A stretch of 64,000 nucleotides of DNA from Pseudomonas sp. PD9R (GTDB taxonomy: Bacteria; Pseudomonadota; Gammaproteobacteria; Pseudomonadales; Pseudomonadaceae): NCBI RefSeq assembly GCF_019200975.1, contig NZ_JAHTMR010000001.1:79400-143399 (forward strand), given 5' to 3'. Made by a program: the position numbers and the translations under genes. The notes below the pieces were generated by a model that was not told where the DNA came from, made no database searches, and saw only the letters and a program-made list of their open reading frames with translations. Every line of letters starts with the position of its first letter. The first letter of the stretch is position 1. Shown piece by piece: positions 43,397 to 51,836 of the stretch.

Positions 43397-44608
43397 TCAG
43401 CGGCTGGCGAGTAAGGACGAACTGTCGTTCATGGCGTGCAGTCTGAAACCGCGGGCGTAGCCGGCCGGGTCCGAACCGTCCCAGACCTTGCCGTCGATCA
43501 ACTGGCTGCTGCGCATCTCTTTGCCGAGGGCCGCAACACCGACGGCGCTGGCGGCCTCACGGTACAAGTCTAGTTGTTGCACCTGGCGGGCCACCGCGAG
43601 GTAGTCGGGATCGTCGTGCAACAAACCCCAGCGGCGGAACTGGGTCATGAACCACATGCCATCGGAGAGGTACGGCAGATTGACCTCACCTTCAGCGTGA
43701 AAGCGCAGTGCGTGCGGGTCTTGCCAGCGATTGCCAAGACCGTCGAGATAGTCGCCCAGCAGGCGCGGCTCGACACACTCCAGCGGCGCGTCGAGGTATT
43801 GCGGTGCGCTGAGCAGTTGCGCGGTACTGCGGCGGTTCTCGGTGCTTTCCTCGATGAAGCGGCTGGCTTCCAGAATCGTCATCACCAACGCTCGTGCGGT
43901 GTTGGGGTATTGATCGACAAAGGCGCGGGTGCAGCCGAGCACTTTTTCCGGATGATCGGGCCAGATGGTCTGGGTGGTCGCCAGGGTAAAACCGAGATTC
44001 TGTTGCACGGCGGCGGCGGACCAGGGTTCGCCGACGCAAAAACCGTCGATGCGCCCCGCTTGCAGGTGCGCGACCATTTGCGGTGGAGGGACAACGACGC
44101 TTTCGACATCGAGCAACGGATGAATCCCCTGACTGGCGAGCCAGTAATACAGCCACATCGCGTGGGTGCCGGTGGGAAACGTTTGGGCGAAGGTGAGTTT
44201 TGGGCGAGTTTGGTGCACGTGCCGGTTAAGTGCTTCAGGACCGGTCACGCCCAGCGCCTGCAAGCCGGGGGACAGGTTGATGCTCTGGCCGTTCTGATTC
44301 AGGCCCATCAGTACCGACATGTCCGTTGGCGCGACGCCGCCGATGCCCAGATGCACAGCGTAGATCAAGCCGTACAGGCTGTGAGCGGCGTCGAGTTCGC
44401 CGCTGACCAGTTTGTCCCGCAGGTTGGCCCAGGACGACTGGCGCTTGAGATTCAGCGTCAGGCCGTAGGGCTGGGCGAAGCCCTGGGTGGCGGCGACCAC
44501 CACCGAGGCGCAGTCGCTCAGAGCCATGAAGCCGAGGTTGATTTCGGTCTTTTCCGGGGCATCGCTGCCATTGACCCAGGCCAATGGGCCGATTGATGGT
44601 TCGTTCAT
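43397..44608 (-). CDS. nasS: Nitrate-sensing NasT partner NasS
   Basis: A 403-residue cytoplasmic protein of the NrtA/NasS substrate-binding family, without signal peptide. Family features include INLGFMALSDCASVVVAATQ, LDAAHSLYGLIYAVHLGIGG and GFCVGEPWSAAAV. NasS holds NasT without nitrate or nitrite and releases it upon binding. I chose the ATG at 44606-44608, the point where homology begins. The longer frame to 44746 runs through a leader with terminator and hairpins. Confidence 0.94.
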   Translation of the reverse strand: MNEPSIGPLAWVNGSDAPEKTEINLGFMALSDCASVVVAATQGFAQPYGLTLNLKRQSSWANLRDKLVSGELDAAHSLYGLIYAVHLGIGGVAPTDMSVLMGLNQNGQSINLSPGLQALGVTGPEALNRHVHQTRPKLTFAQTFPTGTHAMWLYYWLASQGIHPLLDVESVVVPPPQMVAHLQAGRIDGFCVGEPWSAAAVQQNLGFTLATTQTIWPDHPEKVLGCTRAFVDQYPNTARALVMTILEASRFIEESTENRRSTAQLLSAPQYLDAPLECVEPRLLGDYLDGLGNRWQDPHALRFHAEGEVNLPYLSDGMWFMTQFRRWGLLHDDPDYLAVARQVQQLDLYREAASAVGVAALGKEMRSSQLIDGKVWDGSDPAGYARGFRLHAMNDSSSLLASR

Positions 44609-44624
44609 CGCTTTTACACCTTCG

Positions 44625-44711
44625 AAAAAAAAGCGTCGTTCCCGGTCCCTGCGCGAGCAAGGTCGGATGACGACGCCGTTGTCCTGGCACTCATCCCGCC
44701 GTTGGCATGAG
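44625..44711 (-). promoter_or_regulatory. ANTAR-type antitermination leader of nasST itself
   Basis: On the minus strand, P1 (44690-44711) has an 8-bp stem with one mismatch and hexaloop AACGGC. P2 (44672-44683) is GAC, hexaloop AACGGC, GTC; this stem is short. A terminator, GCGTCGT/ACGACGC plus eight T, spans 44625-44676 and overlaps P2. This suggests that NasT promotes its own expression. Confidence 0.7.
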
Positions 44712-44729
44712 TACTGATGCCTACACGGG

Positions 44730-44745
44730 TGCAAGGCATATGCCA
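44730..44745 (-). promoter_or_regulatory. Sigma-54 promoter of nasST
   Basis: TGGCAT, five bases, TTGCA on the minus strand, with an exact -12 element and one change in -24. The predicted start (~44719) lies eight bases before hairpin P1. Confidence 0.7.
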
Positions 44746-44794
44746 TCGCTCGCTGATTTTATCGCGCGCCTCGCCTGTGCCCCCCGTGCCCGGC

Positions 44795-44800
44795 TATAAT
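44795..44800 (+). promoter_or_regulatory. -10 box TATAAT upstream of pyrD
   Basis: A perfect TATAAT lies 38 bases before the pyrD ATG. No clear -35 hexamer is seen at the usual distance, so the match is suggestive only. Confidence 0.45.
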
Positions 44801-44837
44801 CGGCGCCACTTTTAATCGCCCAGAGTCAATCCCGCCC

Positions 44838-45857
44838 ATGTACACCCTGGCCCGTCAGCTGTTGTTCAAACTTTCCCCGGAAACTTCCCACGATCTGTCT
44901 TTGGACCTGATCGGCGCGGGCGGACGCTTGGGCCTTAACGGCTTGCTGTGCAAGGCGCCGGCGAAAGTGCCGGTGAATGTCATGGGCCTGGATTTCCCGA
45001 ACCCGGTGGGGCTGGCAGCAGGCCTGGACAAGAATGGCGCGGCGATTGATGGCTTTGGGCAACTGGGCTTCGGTTTTGTCGAAATCGGCACCATCACCCC
45101 GCGTCCGCAGCCGGGCAATCCGAAGCCACGGCTGTTCCGTCTGCCAGAAGCCGAGGCGATCATCAATCGCATGGGCTTCAACAACCTTGGCGTCGATAAC
45201 CTGCTGGCCCGCGTCGCTGCGGCGAAGTACAAGGGCGTGCTGGGCATTAATATCGGCAAGAATTTCGATACCCCGGTCGAGCGCGCGGTGGATGATTACC
45301 TGATCTGTCTGGACAAGGTCTATGCCCACGCCAGCTACGTGACGGTCAACGTCAGCTCGCCGAACACCCCGGGCCTGCGCAGCCTGCAGTTCGGCGATTC
45401 GCTGAAGCAATTGCTGGCCGATCTGGCCACGCGCCGGGCGGAACTGGCGCTGCGACACGGCAAGCACGTGCCGCTGGCAATCAAGATCGCCCCGGACATG
45501 ACCGACGAGGAAACCGCGCAGGTTGCGCAAGCGTTGATCGAAACCGGGATGGACGCGGTCATCGCTACCAACACGACTCTCAGCCGCGTGGGCGTCGAAG
45601 GCATGGAGCATGGTGACGAGGCGGGCGGTCTGTCCGGCGCGCCGGTTCGTGACAAGAGCACTAACACCGTAAAGGTACTGGCGGCGGAACTGGCGGGGCG
45701 CTTGCCGATCATCGCGGCGGGCGGCATCACCGAAGGCAAGCACGCGGCGGAGAAAATCACGGCTGGGGCAAGCCTGGTACAAATCTACTCGGGCTTCATC
45801 TATAAAGGCCCGGCATTGATTCGTGAATCGGTAGACGCGATCGCCGCCCTTCGATAA
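44838..45857 (+). CDS. pyrD: Dihydroorotate dehydrogenase (quinone), class 2
   Basis: A 339-residue FMN enzyme of pyrimidine synthesis that passes electrons to membrane quinone. The N-terminal amphipathic extension ([20 protein letters not shown]) marks class 2. The catalytic base Ser is in [15 protein letters not shown]-binding parts include [30 protein letters not shown] and [13 protein letters not shown]. Full length. It is divergent from nasS. Confidence 0.97.
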   Translation: MYTLARQLLFKLSPETSHDLSLDLIGAGGRLGLNGLLCKAPAKVPVNVMGLDFPNPVGLAAGLDKNGAAIDGFGQLGFGFVEIGTITPRPQPGNPKPRLFRLPEAEAIINRMGFNNLGVDNLLARVAAAKYKGVLGINIGKNFDTPVERAVDDYLICLDKVYAHASYVTVNVSSPNTPGLRSLQFGDSLKQLLADLATRRAELALRHGKHVPLAIKIAPDMTDEETAQVAQALIETGMDAVIATNTTLSRVGVEGMEHGDEAGGLSGAPVRDKSTNTVKVLAAELAGRLPIIAAGGITEGKHAAEKITAGASLVQIYSGFIYKGPALIRESVDAIAALR

Positions 45858-45891
45858 CACCCACGTTAAATCGCGTCGTATATCGATCAAT

Positions 45892-45976
45892 GTAGAAGCT
45901 GCCGCAGGCTGCGATCTTTTGATCTTGATCTTTATAAAAGCAAGATCAGAAGATCGCAGCCTGCGGCAGCTCCTAC
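45892..45976. repeat. REP doublet, topology A, GCCGCAGGC tips
   Basis: TGTAGAAGCTGCCGCAGGCTG and the inverse, with the GATCTTTTGATC centre. It lies between the convergent ends of pyrD and rmf. Confidence 0.85.
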
Positions 45977-46003
45977 ATGGGGGTTTGCGTTTGCTTCAGG
46001 TAT

Positions 46004-46029
46004 AAAAAAGGGCTCCTTTAAAGGAGCCC
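46004..46029 (-). terminator. Intrinsic terminator downstream of rmf
   Basis: The perfect palindrome GGGCTCCTTTAAAGGAGCCC is followed on the minus strand by six T. It lies ~85 bases after the rmf stop. Confidence 0.85.
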
Positions 46030-46115
46030 CTGGGCCGGAGCCCGCCGTCCGGATGGGACGTGCGTGGTTAATTCGTTACGTAGTCAGATTGTCGTGTCGG
46101 AATGTGTGCCCTGTG

Positions 46116-46331
46116 TTAGCCGACGGCGTGAAGTTCGTTGAGTCTATGGATTCCCGCAGTGCCGGTCATACCGTCCCAGTTGTCGCCGCGTCCTTCTCGC
46201 CAGCCGTTAATCCAGGCTTGACGTACCGACGGTAGAGTAAATGGGCAAAGCTCACGGGATTTGCCACCAACGCCATATTGATATCCGCGCAAAAAAGCTT
46301 TTTCCAACGGATCACGCTTAAGTCTTCTCAT
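46116..46331 (-). CDS. rmf: Ribosome modulation factor
   Basis: A 71-residue basic protein (MRRLKRDPLEKAFLRGYQYG, then GVGGKSRELCPF and WINGWREGRGD) matching RMF, which dimerises ribosomes into 100S particles in stationary phase. In E. coli the gene responds to ppGpp. Upstream lies a structured leader with three hairpins. A clear terminator follows. Confidence 0.95.
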   Translation of the reverse strand: MRRLKRDPLEKAFLRGYQYGVGGKSRELCPFTLPSVRQAWINGWREGRGDNWDGMTGTAGIHRLNELHAVG

Positions 46332-46863
46332 AGGGTGTAGCCCTCACTTGTTGACTGTATTTATCGCGTCGACCTCAATCGAGGTCAGGCAGAAAAACTC
46401 TGCCGTTGGCGGCTCGCTGCCGGCGTGGCGAGCCAAGGTGTTGACGTCCGTTGTGGCGCCAACCTGTATTGAGTTCTAACCAATGCGTCACATCGAGGGA
46501 ATGATCGTTTTGTCATAAGGACGTAACTATTAATGTGCTATGGCACTAAGTAACACGGTGTTTACTCCGTATTTATTGGTCAAACCCCGGTATGATCGGC
46601 CCCCGCGACGAATGACGGGTTTAATCCTTTAGTGAGAATGGCTCCTGTTGCTTGGGCGCACTATTCGACGAAGGGTCGACTTATGTCATTTTGTTGCATC
46701 AACCTTTTTATCTGTCCTTGCATCTAAGCTCATTTAACCCGAGCAGCAGGGGTGGAACGGCACACCTTCGTGCCACGCGGGCGCTCTTCGAGAAAAGCGC
46801 CTGATTGAAAACCGGGCCGGCAATGCGTTGCCGGTCCACTCAGCTAAAGGCTCTGGTACTCCC
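46332..46863. other. Intergenic region between divergent rmf and rlmL, rich in hairpins
   Basis: No gene seen in 532 bp. Near rmf there are three hairpins: GACCTC/GAGGTC (46371-46386), GGCAG/CTGCC (46388-46404) and GGCTCGC/GCGAGCC (46411-46434). Near rlmL there are three more: GGCAC/GTGCC (46759-46774), GGCGCT/AGCGCC (46780-46801) and CCGGCAA/TTGCCGG (46817-46834). The middle, 46500-46740, is A+T-rich and holds a possible -10, TATGAT, at 46591-46596 on the plus strand without a good -35. Divergent promoters and structured leaders are the likely content; a small RNA is not excluded. Confidence 0.55.
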
Positions 46864-49134
46864 ATGTCCGATCGTTTCGAACTCTTCCTCACTTGCCCCA
46901 AAGGCCTCGAAGGCCTGCTCATCGAGGAAGCCGTCGGGCTTGGCCTTGAAGAAGCACGTGAGCACACCTCTGCCGTGCGCGGCATGGCCACCATGGAAAC
47001 TGCTTATCGCCTGTGCCTGTGGTCGCGTCTGGCGAACCGGGTGCTGCTGGTGCTCAAGCGTTTCCCGATGAAAGACGCCGAAGACCTCTATCACGGCGTG
47101 CTCGACATCGAGTGGCAAGACCACATGCTCAATGACGGCACCCTGGCCGTTGAATTCAGCGGTCACGGCTCGGGCATCGACAACACGCACTTCGGCGCCT
47201 TGAAGGTCAAGGACGCGATCGTCGACAAACTGCGCACCCCGCAAGGCGACCGGCCGTCCATCGACAAGCTCAATCCGGACCTGCGCATTCACCTGCGCCT
47301 GGATCGCGGCGAAGCGATTCTCTCCCTCGACCTGTCCGGTCACAGCCTGCACCAGCGCGGCTATCGCCTGCAGCAGGGTGCGGCGCCGCTGAAGGAAAAC
47401 CTCGCGGCTGCGATCCTGATCCGTTCCGGCTGGCCACGTATTGCAGCCGAAGGCGGCGCGCTGGCCGACCCGATGTGCGGTGTTGGTACGTTCCTCGTCG
47501 AAGCGGCAATGATCGCTGCCGATATGGCACCGAACCTGCGCCGTGAGCAATGGGGCTTCACCGCGTGGCTCGGTCACGTGCCCGCGCTGTGGAAAAAGCT
47601 GCATGAAGAAGCGGTCGAGCGCGCCGAGGCCGGTCTGGCCAAGCCACCGCTGTGGATTCGCGGTTACGAAGCCGACCCGCGCCTGATTCAACCGGGCCGC
47701 AACAACGTCGAGCGTGCCGGCCTGAGCGAATGGATCAAAATCTACCAAGGCGAAGTCGCGACGTTCGAGCCGCGCCCGGACCAGAACCAGAAAGGCCTGG
47801 TGATCTGCAACCCTCCGTACGGCGAGCGTCTGGGCGACGAGGCGAGCTTGCTCTACCTCTACCAGAACCTTGGCGAACGCCTGCGTCAGGCCTGCCTGAA
47901 CTGGGAAGCGGCGGTGTTCACCGGCGCTCCGGACCTGGGCAAGCGCATGGGCATCCGCAGCCATAAGCAGTATTCGTTCTGGAACGGCGCCTTGCCGTGC
48001 AAACTGCTGCTGATCAAAGTGCTGCCGGACCAGTTTGTCACTGGCGAGCGTCGTACGCCGGAACAGCGTCAGGCCGAGCGTGAGCAAGCGGTCTATGACC
48101 AGGCACCGAGCGAGCCACAAGAGCGTCAGTACAATAAAAACGGCAATCCGATCAAACCGGCACCTGCACCCGCGCCGGTAATCGAGTTGCCGCGCCTGAG
48201 CGAAGGCGGGCAGATGTTTGCCAACCGCCTGCAAAAAAACCTCAAGGCGTTGGGCAAGTGGGTCAAGCGTGAAGGCATCGATTGCTACCGTGTCTACGAT
48301 GCCGACATGCCGGAATACTCCATGGCCATCGATCTGTATCACGATTGGGTCCACGTCCAGGAATACGCCGCACCGAAATCCATCGACCCGGCAAAAGCTT
48401 CGGCGCGCATGTTCGATGCCCTGGCGGCGATCCCGCAGGCCTTGAACATCGACAAGAGCCGCGTGGTGGTCAAACGTCGCGAGCGTCAGAGCGGCACCAA
48501 GCAGTACGAGCGTCAGGCTGCGCAGGGCAAGTTTGTCGAGGTCAATGAAGGTGGCGTGAAGCTGCTGGTCAATCTCACCGATTACCTTGATACCGGCCTG
48601 TTCCTCGACCACCGGCCGATGCGCATGCGGATTCAGAAAGAGGCCGCCGGCAAGCGCTTCCTCAACCTGTATTGCTACACCGCCACTGCCAGTGTCCATG
48701 CCGCCAAGGGCGGTGCGCGCAGCACCACCAGCGTCGACCTGTCGAAAACCTATCTGGACTGGGCGCGTCGCAACCTGTCGCTGAACGGTTTCTCCGACAA
48801 GAACCGTCTGGAGCAGAGCGATGTGATGGTCTGGCTTGAGGCTAGCCGTGACGAGTTCGACCTGATCTTCATCGACCCGCCGACCTTCTCCAACTCCAAG
48901 CGCATGGAAGGTATCTTCGACGTGCAACGTGACCAGGTGCAATTGATCGACCTGGCCATGGCGCGCCTGGCAACCGGCGGGGTGTTGTACTTCTCCAACA
49001 ACTTCCGCAAGTTCGAACTGGAGCCCAATCTCAGCGAGCGTTATGCGGTCGAAGAGATCACGGCCCAGACCATCGATCCGGATTTTGCCCGTAACGGCAA
49101 GATCCACCGCGCCTGGAAAATCACGGCCCGCTGA
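46864..49134 (+). CDS. rlmL: Bifunctional 23S rRNA methyltransferase RlmKL (m2G2445 / m7G2069)
   Basis: A 756-residue fusion. An N-terminal THUMP domain (~40-160) precedes the RlmL methyltransferase (DPMCGVGTFLVEAAMIAADM and the catalytic VICNPPYGERLG, ~200-390). The C-terminal RlmK part has FLNLYCYTATASVHAAKGGA and LIFIDPPTFSNSKRM (~590-690). Two domains methylate helix 74 guanines. I start at ATG 46864 (MSDRFELFLTCPKGLEGLL), where homology begins. Three hairpins precede it. It is divergent from rmf. Confidence 0.96.
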   Translation: MSDRFELFLTCPKGLEGLLIEEAVGLGLEEAREHTSAVRGMATMETAYRLCLWSRLANRVLLVLKRFPMKDAEDLYHGVLDIEWQDHMLNDGTLAVEFSGHGSGIDNTHFGALKVKDAIVDKLRTPQGDRPSIDKLNPDLRIHLRLDRGEAILSLDLSGHSLHQRGYRLQQGAAPLKENLAAAILIRSGWPRIAAEGGALADPMCGVGTFLVEAAMIAADMAPNLRREQWGFTAWLGHVPALWKKLHEEAVERAEAGLAKPPLWIRGYEADPRLIQPGRNNVERAGLSEWIKIYQGEVATFEPRPDQNQKGLVICNPPYGERLGDEASLLYLYQNLGERLRQACLNWEAAVFTGAPDLGKRMGIRSHKQYSFWNGALPCKLLLIKVLPDQFVTGERRTPEQRQAEREQAVYDQAPSEPQERQYNKNGNPIKPAPAPAPVIELPRLSEGGQMFANRLQKNLKALGKWVKREGIDCYRVYDADMPEYSMAIDLYHDWVHVQEYAAPKSIDPAKASARMFDALAAIPQALNIDKSRVVVKRRERQSGTKQYERQAAQGKFVEVNEGGVKLLVNLTDYLDTGLFLDHRPMRMRIQKEAAGKRFLNLYCYTATASVHAAKGGARSTTSVDLSKTYLDWARRNLSLNGFSDKNRLEQSDVMVWLEASRDEFDLIFIDPPTFSNSKRMEGIFDVQRDQVQLIDLAMARLATGGVLYFSNNFRKFELEPNLSERYAVEEITAQTIDPDFARNGKIHRAWKITAR

Positions 49135-49149
49135 TACGTCGACTCACTT

Positions 49150-49247
49150 TAGGAGCGAGCTTGCTCGCGATGGACGTTAACGATGACGAGGGCTGCCTGG
49201 ATGAACACGGCGTCCTCAAGTCCTTCGCGAGCAAGCTCACTCCTACA
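49150..49247. repeat. REP doublet, topology A, GAGCTTGCTC type
   Basis: TAGGAGCGAGCTTGCTCGCG and the inverse. The centre resembles that of the 28553-28652 doublet. It lies between rlmL and the diguanylate cyclase. Confidence 0.85.
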
Positions 49248-49331
49248 GTGCTGGTCAAATTAGTGGCTAATAGCTATAACTCAACTCAGGGCCAAAGGGC
49301 TTTCCCGCACCTGGCGTTTTGAGTTGTATTT

Positions 49332-51731
49332 ATGTCGTTGCACGCCGTGCGCCCAAAGATCCTGGGTTTTATCAGCGAAGATGTCTCGGCCTGGCTGGTC
49401 GCGCTGCTGGTATTGCTCGTCGGCGGAATTCTTACGGGATTGCTGGCCTGGTCGACACTCAATCTGTTTCACCATCAATTGCGGCAACGCTTCCAACTGC
49501 TGGCCAGTGAGCGTTACAGCCGAATCGAAGAACGTTTCGAAGATCAGGAGCAGCGCCTCGATGGTCTGCGCCGGTTCTTCGCCAATTCCGACACGGTGTC
49601 CCGTGAGGAATTCGATGGATATACCCAACCTCTACTGCATCGCACCCAGGCTTATTCGTTCGCCGAACGGGTCAGCGGCGACCAACGAGCGGCGTTTGAA
49701 CGTCGCACGCAGAATGAGGGCCTGAGCGATTTCACCGTGCGCGAACTCAACGCCGGCGGCCAACTGCAACTGGCTGCGGAGCGGGATGAGTACGTGGTGG
49801 TGCTGTACAGCCAGACGCAAAGCAAACTTGGTTCACCGCTTGGCTACGACTTGCTGGCCCAGCCGTTGCGTCGTGCGACCCTGGAGCGGGCGGATCAGCA
49901 TCGAGGCATGGCGGTGTCGCAACCGATGCATCTGGTCAGTATCGAACCGGCGTATGCGCGGGGTGTGCTGCTGGTCGCGCCGGTGATGTTGCGCGATGAC
50001 CCGAATGCGGCGAAGAAAAAACCGTTCGGCTACGTCATGGCGGTGATCAGCATGCGCCAGCTGCTGGCGGACGGATTGCCCGAGGCTGAGCGTGACTTTC
50101 TTTCGGTGCGCATCCTCGACTTATCCACAGACGATCAGCACGAAGTGCTGTTTGAATCGCCGAATGCGGCGGCCATCAGTGATTTGTCCGCGACCCGTCT
50201 GTTGCGTCTGGCCGATCATGATTATCAGGTCGACATCCAGCCCAGCGAGGCGTTTCTGCAGGCCAACCATTCGTCGGTGACCACGCTGGTGGTGCTCGGT
50301 GGTTTGCTAAGTGTATTGCTCAGCGCCTTGCTATACGTGCTGGTCAGCCAGCGACAACGGGCGCTGAAGATGGTTGATCAGCGGACCGAGGAGCTGCGCG
50401 CGCGCGAACAGGAGTTGCGCGGTACTCACGGCCAGCTGCGCGGTGTGCTGAATGCGGCGACCCAGGTGGCGATCATCGCCACGGACCTGCGCGGGGTCAT
50501 CAGCACCTTCAATGCCGGCGCTGAACAGATGCTCGGCTACAAAAGTGCTGAGGTGTTGGGTCACATGACCCTGGAAAACCTCCACCTGCCACGGGAACTC
50601 GCTGCGCGTTCAGCGGAATTGAGTGCGCGTTACGGCAAGCCGGTGCCTACCTGCCACGCGATGTTGGTCGAGGGCAGCGTCGAGGGCGGTCATGAAGCGC
50701 GCGAGTGGACGTTGGTGCGTGGCGATGGCAGCCATTTGATCGTCAACATGCTGGCAACTCCGGTCCTTGACGAGCAAGGACTGTGGGTCGGGCACCTCGC
50801 GGTGTGCATCGACATTACCGAGCGCAAGCGCGTGCACGAGGCGTTGGCCGCCCGAGACCTGTTGCTGAAAAAGCTCAGCGCCCATGTGCCCGGCGGGATA
50901 TACCAGTTCAAGATGGAGTTCGACGGTCGCTTCAGTGTGATCTATGCCAGTGATGGTATTCGCGAGATCTACGAACTCGATCCGGATGTGCTGCTACTTA
51001 ATGCCGAAGCCATTTTCACGCGGATTCATCCCCAGGACACGACGCGCGTCCGCGCTTCGATCCGTGCCTCGGCCAATACCCTCAATCACTGGCGCGAGGA
51101 GTACCGCGTACAGCTGCCGCAGCGAGGCCTGCGCTGGGTGCGCGGTGAAGCAACCCCGGAGGAACTGCCCGGTGGCGGCGTGCTTTGGCATGGCTACATT
51201 TCGGATATTTCCGATATGAAACGGGTGGAAGAAGAACTGCGCGCATTGTCGGTCACTGATTCCCTGACCGGTATCCACAACCGCCGCTACTTCCAGGAAC
51301 GCCTGACCACTGAAATGGCCCGTGTCGAACGCGGCGGTGGCGAGTTGTCGGTGATCATGCTCGACATCGACCACTTCAAACGCATCAACGACCAGTACGG
51401 CCACGCGGTAGGCGATCGGGTGTTGCAGGCGGTATGCGAGCGCATCGGCCAGCGCCTGCGCCGCACGGACGTGTTTTGTCGCCTGGGCGGCGAAGAGTTC
51501 ATGGTGCTGTGCCCGGACATCGGCGGCGAGCAGGCCCACTTGCTGGCGCTGGAGTTATGGCAAAGCTTGCGCAGTGCCCCAATCGATGAAGTCGGGGTCG
51601 TCACCGCCAGTTTCGGCATCGCCAGTTGGCGGGTCGGCGAGGGCGCGGATGCGCTGTTGTTGCGTGCAGACTCGGGGGTTTATGCGGCGAAGCAGGAGGG
51701 CAGGGATCGGGTGCAGGGCGAGGCGGATTGA
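49332..51731 (+). CDS. Membrane diguanylate cyclase: CHASE - PAS - PAS - GGDEF
   Basis: A 799-residue sensor. A membrane helix (SAWLVALLVLLVGGILTGLL, ~19-38) precedes a periplasmic CHASE-type domain (~70-290) and a second helix (VTTLVVLGGLLSVLLSALLY, ~317-337). Two PAS-type domains (~370-500 and ~510-625) lead to a C-terminal GGDEF domain (~635-795) with the active signature RLGGEEF. RRTD precedes it at the inhibitory RxxD site, so synthesis of c-di-GMP with product inhibition is expected. No EAL domain. The ligand is unknown. The weak ribosome site makes the start uncertain by a few codons. Confidence 0.92.
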   Translation: MSLHAVRPKILGFISEDVSAWLVALLVLLVGGILTGLLAWSTLNLFHHQLRQRFQLLASERYSRIEERFEDQEQRLDGLRRFFANSDTVSREEFDGYTQPLLHRTQAYSFAERVSGDQRAAFERRTQNEGLSDFTVRELNAGGQLQLAAERDEYVVVLYSQTQSKLGSPLGYDLLAQPLRRATLERADQHRGMAVSQPMHLVSIEPAYARGVLLVAPVMLRDDPNAAKKKPFGYVMAVISMRQLLADGLPEAERDFLSVRILDLSTDDQHEVLFESPNAAAISDLSATRLLRLADHDYQVDIQPSEAFLQANHSSVTTLVVLGGLLSVLLSALLYVLVSQRQRALKMVDQRTEELRAREQELRGTHGQLRGVLNAATQVAIIATDLRGVISTFNAGAEQMLGYKSAEVLGHMTLENLHLPRELAARSAELSARYGKPVPTCHAMLVEGSVEGGHEAREWTLVRGDGSHLIVNMLATPVLDEQGLWVGHLAVCIDITERKRVHEALAARDLLLKKLSAHVPGGIYQFKMEFDGRFSVIYASDGIREIYELDPDVLLLNAEAIFTRIHPQDTTRVRASIRASANTLNHWREEYRVQLPQRGLRWVRGEATPEELPGGGVLWHGYISDISDMKRVEEELRALSVTDSLTGIHNRRYFQERLTTEMARVERGGGELSVIMLDIDHFKRINDQYGHAVGDRVLQAVCERIGQRLRRTDVFCRLGGEEFMVLCPDIGGEQAHLLALELWQSLRSAPIDEVGVVTASFGIASWRVGEGADALLLRADSGVYAAKQEGRDRVQGEAD

Positions 51732-51822
51732 AAAGATCGAAGCCTCGTTGCACTCGACAGCTCCTACAGGGAATCGCATTCCAATGTAGGAGCTGTCGAG
51801 TGCAACGAGGCTGCGATCTTTT
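51730..51822. repeat. REP doublet, topology B, long tips
   Basis: AAAAGATCGAAGCCTCGTTGC starts right at the stop codon of the cyclase gene, with inward CTCCTAC/GTAGGAG edges. It lies between convergent gene ends (cyclase and dacB). Confidence 0.85.
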
Positions 51823-51836
51823 GCCTTTAAAAAGCC

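Noticed and set aside
46840..49107. 755-codon minus-strand open frame opposite rlmL
   Set aside because: A shadow frame: composition is rich in Val-Asp-Gln-Ala as expected from reading third positions, and there is no domain.
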